Source: Gaiellasilicea sp963789355
Lineage (GTDB): Bacteria > Actinomycetota > Thermoleophilia > Gaiellales > Gaiellaceae
NCBI GenBank assembly: GCA_963789355.1
Contig: CAWBKK010000002.1
Coordinates: forward strand, 434,001-498,000
Direction of reading: 5' to 3'
DNA length: 64,000 nt
Below, piece by piece: positions 35,693 through 43,413 of the stretch. The notes under the pieces are model-generated. The model worked only from the letters and a program-made list of their open reading frames with translations, ran no database searches and was not told the origin of the DNA. The position numbers and the translations under genes are program-made. The stretch's first letter is position 1. Each line of letters starts with the position of its first letter.

Positions 35693-36292
35693 TTAGCCTT
35701 CGCCTGTCAGCCAGCGGCGGCGCTCGGAGGCGATCCGGGCCAGGTCGTCGGGGCCGATCAGGCCGCCGAGGCGGTCTGCGAACGAGAGCAGGAGTGCGGC
35801 GCCGACGAAGATCCATGCCTCTGCATCCGGGTCGCGGTCGGCGGGAACACCGCCGGCGGTCTGGGCGCGGCGGACGGCGGCCGCGACGAAGTCGTGCACC
35901 TCGCGCATCTGGGCGCGCAGGAAGGCCTGGATCTCCGCGTCCTCGCCGGCTTCCGTCAGCGCCTGGATCCAGAGGGTCACGGGCTTGATTCCCCCGGAGG
36001 CGTGGAACTCGCGGGACGCCTGCCCGATTGCAGTTACCGCCTCGCGGTCGCCGAGCTCGGCCAGCTTGGCCTCGAACGCAGAGCGGAGCGATCCCCACGC
36101 GACGTCGAGGCACGCGAAGTAGAGCTCTCGCTTCGAGGCGAAGTGGCGGTAGAGGATCGGCTCGGAGATGCCCGCCTCGCGCGCGATCTCGGCCGTCGTC
36201 GCGCCGCTGTAGCTTCCCTCCGCGAAGACGCGCTGCGCGGCCTCGACGATCGCCTCGCGTCGCTCGGCCGCCGGGAGTCGCGTCGCCGTCAA
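35693..36292 (-). CDS. TetR-family transcriptional regulator
   Basis: A 199-residue TetR repressor. The N-terminal HTH is ATTAEIAREAGISEPILYRH followed by FASKRELYFACLD; the ligand-binding domain is helical. TTG 36292 overlaps the MFS stop by 4 bases; there is no ATG or GTG near. Because the pump gene is upstream in the same transcript and a long palindrome lies at the divergent promoter, it probably represses the pump, itself and the acyl-CoA synthetase operon. The inducer may be an acyl-CoA or the exported compound. Confidence 0.88.
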   Translation of the reverse strand: MTATRLPAAERREAIVEAAQRVFAEGSYSGATTAEIAREAGISEPILYRHFASKRELYFACLDVAWGSLRSAFEAKLAELGDREAVTAIGQASREFHASGGIKPVTLWIQALTEAGEDAEIQAFLRAQMREVHDFVAAAVRRAQTAGGVPADRDPDAEAWIFVGAALLLSFADRLGGLIGPDDLARIASERRRWLTGEG

Positions 36293-37638
36293 GTGGCGAG
36301 CTCCATGACGGCGTCCGGCTCGGTCACGTCTTCCTGCCGGACGAGGGCGAACGCGACGATCGACCCCGCGAACGCGATCAGCGCAGCGACGAAGAGGGCA
36401 CGCTCGAAGCCGGCCATGAAGCCGTCGACGCCGGGCCTGCCCGCGGCTGCGTTGGCGACGATCGCACCCATCAGGGCGATCCCGACCGAGCCGCCGACCT
36501 GCCGCATCGCGTTCAAGACCGCCGAGCCGACACCGGACTTCTCGACGGGCACCGAGCGGGTCGCCGCCGCGGCGGTCGGAGTCATCGCCAGCGCCATCCC
36601 GAGCCCGCCGACGAGGAAGCCCGGCACCAGATTCCAGAAGCCGGAGTCGGCGTTGAGCTGCGAGAGGTAGAGCAGCTGCACGCCGAGCAGCACCATCCCG
36701 ATCGTCATCAACCAGCGCGAGCCGTACCTGTCGGAGGCCTTGCCGGCGATCGGGGCGACGAGGATGATGATCACCGTCATCGGCAGGAACGCTGCGCCGG
36801 CCTGGACGGCCGAGTACCCGAGCACGTTCTGCATGTAGAGCGAGACGAAGAAGAAGACTCCGAACATCGAGAGCGCGACCAGCAGCATCGCGACGTTCGC
36901 GCCGGTGTAGGTGCCGCTGCGGAACAGGCTCAAGTCGAGCATCGGCGACCGCCGCCGCCGCTCGATCACGACGAACGCGACCAGCGAGACGACTGCGACG
37001 ACGAATGAGCCGACGATCCGACCGGAGGTCCACCCGTACTCGTTCGCCTCGATCAGGCCGTAGGTGAGGGCGAACAGCCCGAGCGCCGAGGTGAAGAGAC
37101 CGGGCAAGTCGAGGCTCTGGTGCGTCTCGTCCTTCGACTCCGGGATCAGCAGGAAGCCGGCCGCAATCGCGATCGCCCCGACGGGGACGTTGACGAAGAA
37201 GATCCAGTGCCAGCTCAGGTGCTCGGTGAGGAGACCGCCGACGAGCGGGCCGATCGCGAGCGCGAGCGCCGACACGCCGGCCCAGATCCCGATCGCCATC
37301 CCCCGCTCCTTGGGGGGAAACGTGGCGGCGATGATCGACAGCGTGGCCGGGTTCATCAGTGCGGCACCGATCCCCTGGATGACGCGCGCCGCGATCAGCA
37401 TCTCGCCCGAGTCCGCGAGGCCGCACCAGAGCGAGGACCCCGTGAAGAGCAGGATCCCGGCCACGAAGATGAGCCGCCTGCCGTAGGCGTCGGCGAGCTT
37501 GCCCCCGATCAGCATCAGCGCCGCGAAACTGAGCGCATAGCCGGTGACGATCCACTGCAGCTGCGAAAGGTCGGCGCCGAGATCGGCCTGGATCGCCGGC
37601 AGCGCCACGTTCACAACCGTGTTGTCCAGCATGATCAT
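36289..37638 (-). CDS. MFS drug exporter, EmrB/QacA (DHA2, 14-segment) family
   Basis: A proton-driven multidrug exporter in the inner membrane. Motif A is GGKLADAYGRRLIF; motif C region WAGVSALALAIGPLVGGLL; the first-helix motif D1 is MLDNTVVNVALPAI. From ATG 37638 it has 449 residues but lacks most of the first membrane segment. In frame upstream, codons for RRKWWTLAAVSFGLF complete that segment back to a stop, but without ATG, GTG or TTG; a GTC at 37716 sits exactly 6 bases after a TACGTT hexamer, so translation may really start there (475 residues). Confidence 0.88.
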   Translation of the reverse strand: MIMLDNTVVNVALPAIQADLGADLSQLQWIVTGYALSFAALMLIGGKLADAYGRRLIFVAGILLFTGSSLWCGLADSGEMLIAARVIQGIGAALMNPATLSIIAATFPPKERGMAIGIWAGVSALALAIGPLVGGLLTEHLSWHWIFFVNVPVGAIAIAAGFLLIPESKDETHQSLDLPGLFTSALGLFALTYGLIEANEYGWTSGRIVGSFVVAVVSLVAFVVIERRRRSPMLDLSLFRSGTYTGANVAMLLVALSMFGVFFFVSLYMQNVLGYSAVQAGAAFLPMTVIIILVAPIAGKASDRYGSRWLMTIGMVLLGVQLLYLSQLNADSGFWNLVPGFLVGGLGMALAMTPTAAAATRSVPVEKSGVGSAVLNAMRQVGGSVGIALMGAIVANAAAGRPGVDGFMAGFERALFVAALIAFAGSIVAFALVRQEDVTEPDAVMELAT

Positions 37639-37731
37639 GAAGAGCCCGAACGAGACCGCGGCGAGCGTCCACCACTTCCGTCGTTCCTCTGAAAAGATTG
37701 CGAGCGCGATGACGACCTCTCAAACGTATGG

Positions 37732-37760
37732 TTAGCGGACACTAAGTTAGTGAACGCTAA
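37732..37760. promoter_or_regulatory. nested palindromic operator for the TetR regulator
   Basis: TTAGCG (37732-37737) pairs with CGCTAA (37755-37760), and inside it CACTAA (37740-37745) pairs with TTAGTG (37747-37752), all centred on base 37746. It covers the GTG start of the acyl-CoA synthetase and abuts a TATGGT hexamer (37727-37732), so binding would block that operon directly and probably the divergent pump as well. Confidence 0.75.
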
Positions 37761-39642
37761 CGAACCTGTCAAGTTCGCCTGGACGCCGACGCCCGCACAG
37801 CTCGAAGAGGCGGCCATCAGCCGGCTGGCGCGAGCCCTCGGCTGCGACGACTATGCAGCGCTTCACCGCGTCTCGATCGACGAGCCCGACCGTTTCTGGC
37901 GCGCGGTCGCCGACGACCTCGGGCTCGAGCTCGCACGGCCGTGGGGCCGCGTCCTCGACGACTCGCGCGGGATCGAGTGGACGACGTGGTTCGAGGGGGC
38001 CAGGCTGAACATCGCGCACGTCTGCCTGCACGTGTGGGCCGAGCGGACGCCCGAGGCGGTCGCCGCCGTCTTCCGGACGGAGGACGGCCTCCGCGACGAG
38101 TGGACGTTCGCGGCGCTCTCCGAGCAGGTGACGAAGCTGGCCGAGGCGCTCGTCGAGCTCGGCGTCGGTTCCGGCGACCGGGTCGCGATCTACATGCCGA
38201 TGGCGCCCGAGGCCGCCGTCGCCTCCCACGCGTGCGCGCACATCGGCGCCGTTCAGGTGCCGATCTTCTCCGGCTTCGCCGCGCCGGCGGTCGTCCAGCG
38301 CCTCCAAGACTCCGGTGCGAGGGCCGTGATCACCGCCGACTACTCGCTCCGCCGCGGCGCGCGCGTGCCGATGCGCGAGACGGTCGAGGAGGCGCTGAGC
38401 GAGGCGCCGTCGGTCGAGCACGTGGTCGAGTGGTCGCGCGCCGACCGCAGCTGGAACGTCGAGCTCGGTCCTGGCGAACTGCCGCCGCTCGAGGTCGAAG
38501 CGGAGCACCCGTATCTGCTGGCGTACACCTCAGGCACGACCGGTCGTCCGAAGGGCGCACTGCACGTGCACGGCGGCTTCCTGCTCTCGATCGCGCGAGA
38601 GGCCGCCTACCAGTCCGACATCAGGGCGGGCGACCGCGTCCTCTTCGTCACCGACATGGGCTGGATCATGGGGCCATGGACGGTGGTCGGTGCCGGTGCG
38701 CTCGGTGCGGCCGTGATCTACATGGAGGGCGCGCCCGACCAGCCCGCCGACCGGCTCTGGACGCTCGTCGAGGAGGAGCGGGTGACGATGCTGGGCGTCT
38801 CGCCGACGCTCGTCCGAGCGCTGATCCCCAAGGGCCTTCCCGAGCGCGACCTCTCGTCGCTGCGGTCGATCACGACGACCGGGGAGCCGTGGAACGCCGG
38901 TCCCTACGACTGGCTGAACGAGCACGTCGCGGGCGGCGGCCGGATCCCGATCGTCAACATCTCGGGCGGCACGGAGGTGGGCGCCTGCTTTCTCTCCGTC
39001 GCGCTCACCGACCCGACGAAGCCGGTCTCGCTCGGCTTCCCGGCGCTCGGCCAAGCGATGGACGTCTACTCGCCCGAGGGGACGCCGCTGCTCGGCGAGG
39101 TCGGCGAGCTCGTCTGCACGCGCGCGTGGCCCGGGATGACGCGCGGCGTCTGGGGCGATGACGAGCGGTATCTCGAGACCTACTGGCGCCGCTTTCCCGG
39201 CGTCTGGACGCACGGCGACTGGGCATCGATCGACGAGGACGGCTACTGGTTCCTGCACGGCCGCTCGGACGACACGCTCAACATCGCCGGCAAGCGGATC
39301 GGGCCGGCCGAGCTCGAGTCGGCGGCGCTCGACCATCCGTCGGTTGCGGAAGCCGCGGCGATCGGCGTTCCCCACGAGGTGAAGGGCGAGACGGCCTGGA
39401 TCTTCGTGGCGCTGAAGCCGGGTGAGGCGGAGGATGCCGACGGGATCAAGGCCGCCGTTGCCGCCTCCCTCGGGAAGGCGTTCACTCCCGACCGGATCCT
39501 GTTCGTCTCCGCGTTGCCAAAGACGCGCTCGGCCAAGATCGTCCGTCGCGCGGTGCGCGCGAAGGCGCTCGGTCAGGATCCCGGCGACCTCTCGACCCTG
39601 GAGAACCCCGAGACCCTGGAGGAGATCGCGAATGCCGTCTAG
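37750..39642 (+). CDS. AMP-dependent acyl-CoA synthetase (acetyl/propionyl-CoA synthetase-like)
   Basis: A 630-residue ANL-superfamily ligase forming acyl-CoA through an acyl-AMP. P-loop YTSGTTGRPKGALH, then GWIMGPWTVV, the hinge and C-domain THGDWASIDEDGYWFLHGRS and NIAGKRIGPAELE, and the catalytic lysine loop PKTRSAKIVRR, where the usual Gly before Lys is Ala. The N-terminal ACAS extension is present, pointing to short-chain acids. Start GTG 37750 lies inside the TetR operator. It overlaps the following SDR gene by 11 bases. Confidence 0.88.
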   Translation: MNANEPVKFAWTPTPAQLEEAAISRLARALGCDDYAALHRVSIDEPDRFWRAVADDLGLELARPWGRVLDDSRGIEWTTWFEGARLNIAHVCLHVWAERTPEAVAAVFRTEDGLRDEWTFAALSEQVTKLAEALVELGVGSGDRVAIYMPMAPEAAVASHACAHIGAVQVPIFSGFAAPAVVQRLQDSGARAVITADYSLRRGARVPMRETVEEALSEAPSVEHVVEWSRADRSWNVELGPGELPPLEVEAEHPYLLAYTSGTTGRPKGALHVHGGFLLSIAREAAYQSDIRAGDRVLFVTDMGWIMGPWTVVGAGALGAAVIYMEGAPDQPADRLWTLVEEERVTMLGVSPTLVRALIPKGLPERDLSSLRSITTTGEPWNAGPYDWLNEHVAGGGRIPIVNISGGTEVGACFLSVALTDPTKPVSLGFPALGQAMDVYSPEGTPLLGEVGELVCTRAWPGMTRGVWGDDERYLETYWRRFPGVWTHGDWASIDEDGYWFLHGRSDDTLNIAGKRIGPAELESAALDHPSVAEAAAIGVPHEVKGETAWIFVALKPGEAEDADGIKAAVAASLGKAFTPDRILFVSALPKTRSAKIVRRAVRAKALGQDPGDLSTLENPETLEEIANAV

Positions 39643-40372
39643 AGCCCTTGTCACCGGCGGTGGCCGCGGGATCGGCGCGGGCATCGCCCGCGAGCTCGCC
39701 GCGGGCGGCTGGCACGTGACTGTCACCGGCCGCACAGCCGAGCAGGTGGATGAGGTCGCAACGGAGATCGGTGGGGCCGCGGTCGTCGGCGACGTCTCCA
39801 AGCGTGAGGACGTCGAACGGATGGTCGCGGCGGCCGGCGAGCTCGACCTGCTCGTCGCCAACGCCGGGGTCGGCCTGCGAGAGGAGAACGCGTGGGAAGC
39901 CGACCTCGACGAGTGGTGGCGCGTGTTCGAGACGAACGTCCTCGGCGTTCATCTCACCTGCTCCGCGGTGATTCCCGGGATGCTGGAGCGCGGCCGCGGG
40001 AGGATCGTGATCACCGGCAGCGGGGCCTCGTACCTGCCGGGCGCGAGCGCGACCGCGTACACCTCCAGCAAGGCGGCGGTCTGCCGCTACGGCGAGACGC
40101 TCGCGAACGGGCTCGAGGGTCGCATCCCCGTGTTCGTGATCAGCCCGGGACTCGTGCGCACCGAGATGACGGAGGGCTACTTCTCGGACGACGCCCCGTG
40201 GACGCCGCCCGAGCTGGCGCCGCGGCTCGTCCGCGAGCTCGCGTCCGGACGCTTCGACGTCCTCTCAGGCCGCTACATCCACGCCGAGCACGACCCGGTC
40301 GACGAGCTCGAGCAGCGGATCGAAAGGATCCTGGCGGACGACCTGAACGCGATCCGGCTCCGCCGCGAGTAG
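39632..40372 (+). CDS. short-chain dehydrogenase/reductase
   Basis: A 246-residue SDR. TGGGRGIGAGIA is the cofactor loop, NAGVGL the NAG motif, TGSGAS holds the catalytic Ser and YTSSKAAV the Tyr/Lys pair. It sits between the acyl-CoA synthetase and the LanC-like pair in one tightly packed operon; ATG 39632 overlaps the upstream gene. Substrate unknown, perhaps an acyl or ketoacyl group handled by the synthetase. Confidence 0.88.
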   Translation: MPSRALVTGGGRGIGAGIARELAAGGWHVTVTGRTAEQVDEVATEIGGAAVVGDVSKREDVERMVAAAGELDLLVANAGVGLREENAWEADLDEWWRVFETNVLGVHLTCSAVIPGMLERGRGRIVITGSGASYLPGASATAYTSSKAAVCRYGETLANGLEGRIPVFVISPGLVRTEMTEGYFSDDAPWTPPELAPRLVRELASGRFDVLSGRYIHAEHDPVDELEQRIERILADDLNAIRLRRE

Positions 40373-40374
40373 AC

Positions 40375-41562
40375 GTGCTCTTCCGGCCCGAGGACTTCGA
40401 GCCAGTCGCGGAGGACGCCTGGGAGGAGAGCCGCATCCGTGCGGCGATCGGCCGGATCGTGGCCGACGTCGACGCGGCGTACAGGCGACAGCCACTCTGG
40501 CCCGCTCCGCCGGACACGCCCGTTGCGCCCGGCCAACCCGAGCCGACGGTCTTCGCGGGCGCGCCCGGAGTCGCCTGGGCGTTGGACGCGCTGAGGAGGC
40601 GCGGTCATGCCGAGACGACGCTCGACCCCGGCGTGGTCGCGCTCGAGGCGCTCGAGGCGTGGCGCCACGAACCGGTCGTCTTCCCCGACTACGAGGACCT
40701 GCCACAACGCGAGTCGTCGCTGCTCGTGGGGGAGGCGGGCGTCCTCCTCGTCGCCTGGATGCTGACCGGGCGACCCGAGCTCGCCGACGACCTCCACGAG
40801 CGCGTGCGGGCCAACATCGACGCCGACGACATCGACGAGCTGATGTGGGGCACGGCGGGCACGCTGCTCGCCGCCCGCGTGCTTCTCGACGGGACGGGCG
40901 AGGAGCGGTGGCGGCGAGCCTGCGACGAGAGTGCCGACGCCCTGCTCGCAAGGCGAGATCCGGAGGGGTTGTGGACGCAGCGGCGCTTCAAGGAGACGCG
41001 CTCTCTGGGGCCGGTGCACGGCTTCGTGGGCAACGTCCACGCGCTGCTGTCCACCCTCGAGGGCGAGCGGGCGGACCGCGTGCGCGCGGAGGCGAACGCC
41101 GTGCTCGCGGAGCATGCCGTCCTGGAGGGGCCGTGCTGCAACTGGCCGCCTGCCGCCGGGGAGGCTCTGGAGCATCGCCGTACCGGGGAGATCAGGCTGC
41201 AGTGGTGTCACGGCGCGCCCGGGATCGTCGCGACCGCCGGGCCGTACCTCGAAGAGGAGCTGCTGCTCGCGGGCGCCGAGCTGACCTGGCGGGCCGGCGC
41301 TCACAAGGAGCGGAAGGGCGCAGGGATCTGCCATGGCACGGCGGGGAACGGCTACGCGCTGCTGGCGACCTTCGAGCGCACCGGGGACGAGCGGTGGCTC
41401 GATCGGGCTCGCCGTTTCGCCGCTCATGCACTCGGCCAGGCGGAGCGCGAGCCGCCCCTCTACGCGCTCTGGCTCGGCGCGATCGGCGCCGCCGTCTTCG
41501 CGTCGGACTGCCTCGACGCTACGAGCCGCTACCCGCTCTTCGAGCTCGCGAGCGCGGCGTGA
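40375..41562 (+). CDS. LanC-like (lanthionine synthetase C family) protein 1
   Basis: A 395-residue alpha/alpha-toroid of the LanC family. The three hallmark motifs are all present: VHGFVGN at about residue 214, QWCHGAPG with Cys at 278, and GICHGTAGNG with Cys/His at 319-320, giving the Zn Cys-Cys-His set that activates a cysteine thiol. LanC enzymes add thiols to dehydroamino acids. No dehydratase (LanB/LanM) or precursor peptide is nearby, so lanthipeptide synthesis is not supported. GTG 40375 is 2 bases after the SDR stop. Confidence 0.88.
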   Translation: MLFRPEDFEPVAEDAWEESRIRAAIGRIVADVDAAYRRQPLWPAPPDTPVAPGQPEPTVFAGAPGVAWALDALRRRGHAETTLDPGVVALEALEAWRHEPVVFPDYEDLPQRESSLLVGEAGVLLVAWMLTGRPELADDLHERVRANIDADDIDELMWGTAGTLLAARVLLDGTGEERWRRACDESADALLARRDPEGLWTQRRFKETRSLGPVHGFVGNVHALLSTLEGERADRVRAEANAVLAEHAVLEGPCCNWPPAAGEALEHRRTGEIRLQWCHGAPGIVATAGPYLEEELLLAGAELTWRAGAHKERKGAGICHGTAGNGYALLATFERTGDERWLDRARRFAAHALGQAEREPPLYALWLGAIGAAVFASDCLDATSRYPLFELASAA

Positions 41563-42728
41563 TGCTCTACCAAACCGAGCGGTACGAGTCGCTGGCCGGG
41601 GAGTGGGACGAGGAGCGTGCGCGCGCCGGGATCAGGGCGATCGTCGCCGACGCGGACGCAGCCTTCGGCGCGGAGTCGCTCTGGCCCGCGAACGAGTGGG
41701 ATTCCTGGCGGACGCCGACGCCGTTGAAGTCGCTCTACGTCGGCGCGGCTGGGGTTCTCTGGGCTCTCGACGAGCTGCGAAGGCGTGGACATGCAGAGCC
41801 GCGGACGGATCTCGCGGCCGCGGCCGAGGAGACGCTCGCGGCGTGGCGGCGGGAGCCCGACCTGATGGCGGAGATCGAGCTGCCGACGACGAAGGAGGCA
41901 GGCCTGCTCTCCGGCGAGACGGGCATTCTGCTCGTCGCGCACGGGTTGACCGGCGACGCCGAGCTCGCGGACGACCTCTACGAGCGCATCCGTGAGAACG
42001 AGACGAGCGAGGCCGAGGATGTGATGTGGGGCACTCCCGGGACGCTCGTCGCGGCGCGCACGATGCTCGATCGGACAGGTGACGAACGCTGGCGCGACGC
42101 GTGCCGGTCCGGTGCCGAGGCGCTCTGGTCACGTCGCGACGGCGAGGGGTACTGGACGCAGCATCTGCACGGCGAGAAATACAGGGGGCTCGGGACCGCC
42201 CACGGACTCGTCGGGAACGTCCAGGCACTGCGGCCGCTGCTCGACGAGGAGTGCCGCGACCGGCTCGAGCGGGAGGCGAACGCGATCCTTGCGCGGGCGG
42301 CTTTCGTCGAGGACGGGCTGGCGAATTGGGCGTACGTCGAGCGACCGGAGCTGGCGTCGGCGGCGGGCGAGATCCGGCTGCAGTGGTGCGCCGGCGCGCC
42401 AGGGATCGTGGTCGCCGCGGCCGACTACCTCGACGAGGAACTTCTCCTCGCCGGCGCAGGCCTGGTCTGGCAGGCCGGGCCGCCGACGCCGGAGAAGGGC
42501 GCCGGCATCTGCCACGGCACGGCGGGCAACGGGTACGCGCTGCTCGCCGCTTTTCAGCGGACAGGGGACGACGAGTGGCTCGCCCGCGCCCGTGGCTTCG
42601 CAGCACACGCCCTCGGCCAGGTGGAGCGCGGCGAGGGCCGCTATTCGCTCTGGACCGGCGACGTCGGCGTCGCGGTCTTCGCTGCGGACTGTCTCGAGGC
42701 GCGGTCGCGCTACCCCGTTCTCGGCTGA
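41562..42728 (+). CDS. LanC-like (lanthionine synthetase C family) protein 2, tandem paralog
   Basis: A 388-residue paralog of the preceding gene, overlapping its stop by one base. Motifs: TAHGLVGN, QWCAGAPG (Cys at about 276) and GICHGTAGNG (Cys/His at about 317-318). The two proteins share the same layout, including the N-terminal region (GAAGVLWALDELRRRGHAE versus the matching GVAWALDALRRRGHAE), so they came from a local duplication and may form a heterodimer. Zn ligands are intact in both, so both are probably active. Confidence 0.88.
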   Translation: MLYQTERYESLAGEWDEERARAGIRAIVADADAAFGAESLWPANEWDSWRTPTPLKSLYVGAAGVLWALDELRRRGHAEPRTDLAAAAEETLAAWRREPDLMAEIELPTTKEAGLLSGETGILLVAHGLTGDAELADDLYERIRENETSEAEDVMWGTPGTLVAARTMLDRTGDERWRDACRSGAEALWSRRDGEGYWTQHLHGEKYRGLGTAHGLVGNVQALRPLLDEECRDRLEREANAILARAAFVEDGLANWAYVERPELASAAGEIRLQWCAGAPGIVVAAADYLDEELLLAGAGLVWQAGPPTPEKGAGICHGTAGNGYALLAAFQRTGDDEWLARARGFAAHALGQVERGEGRYSLWTGDVGVAVFAADCLEARSRYPVLG

Positions 42729-43393
42729 ATCCAGGTCTGGCGTGCGATCGCGAGCGGCTCTGCGTCCTCGGTGAGCAGGGCCGTGCCTGCGTGGAGCTTG
42801 CGGCCGTCCTCGCCGAGCGGCCACGCGACGACCACGCACCGCTCGCCCTCCTCCGGGAGCCGCCGGATCTCGGCGGTCATCCGGCCCAGCACGACCTCGC
42901 CGCGGCCGGGCCCGCCGACCGCGTAGGCGCCGGCGCAGTCGATCGCGGCCCACACGACCGCCGGGGAGACTTCGCGAGCGGTCCAGGGAGCGGCGTGGAC
43001 GTCGCGTCCGGGCACGGGCCCGGCGTGGATGCAGAGTCCGTCTTCCGGACGGATCCCGCACGAGAAGCACTCGGAGAAGTTCTCGCCCCCGAAGCGGATG
43101 TGGCGGGTGGTCGCGTCCTCGGCCTCGGCGAACGTCACTCGTGGCGGCTCGAGGTCCGGAGCTCCGGGGCGCGCCTCTGCAACGAGCGCGTCCCCGTCGA
43201 GCAACAGGACGCGGCCGTCCTCCTCGACCACCGCCAGAGGGCGCTCGAGCGGGGGCGGCAGGCGCAGAGTCACCTCGGCGGGGGCGTCGACGAACGCCGC
43301 GAGGCGGCCGGCGGTGTAGCCGCCGTTGCCCGAGTGGAGGGGGCCGCGGTAGCGCCGGTCGATGGTGAGGGTGTTTTCGCCTGAGAGTCGCAA
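42710..43393 (-). CDS. hotdog-fold thioesterase-like protein
   Basis: A 227-residue protein with two degenerate hotdog-like halves: HSGNGGYTAGRLAAFV and FSCGIRPEDGL in the first, WAAIDCAGAYAV and KLHAGTALLTED in the second. Similar proteins carry a CFxCG motif and are annotated as acyl-CoA thioesterase homologues. The start is a TTG at 43393. Its end overlaps the second LanC gene by 19 bases on the opposite strand. An acyl-CoA role would suit the neighbouring acyl-CoA synthetase, but activity is unproven. Confidence 0.65.
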   Translation of the reverse strand: MRLSGENTLTIDRRYRGPLHSGNGGYTAGRLAAFVDAPAEVTLRLPPPLERPLAVVEEDGRVLLLDGDALVAEARPGAPDLEPPRVTFAEAEDATTRHIRFGGENFSECFSCGIRPEDGLCIHAGPVPGRDVHAAPWTAREVSPAVVWAAIDCAGAYAVGGPGRGEVVLGRMTAEIRRLPEEGERCVVVAWPLGEDGRKLHAGTALLTEDAEPLAIARQTWIQPRTG

Positions 43394-43413
43394 ACCGGTA
43401 GAGTCCGTTGTCG

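Noticed and set aside
35469..35988. Small plus-strand ORFs over the candidate RNA
   Set aside because: They run through the terminator stem and into the TetR gene, with unnatural composition; a non-coding RNA fits better. A faint resemblance of GCCCAGTGGCAG to a tRNA D-arm is not backed by an anticodon arm.
35693..37723. 676-codon minus-strand frame joining the TetR and MFS regions
   Set aside because: The TetR part is real, but the upstream part reads the MFS gene out of frame; the two real genes overlap by 4 bases in different frames.
40375..42728. Lanthipeptide biosynthetic cluster
   Set aside because: LanC-like proteins alone are not enough; no dehydratase, precursor, protease or dedicated transporter is adjacent.
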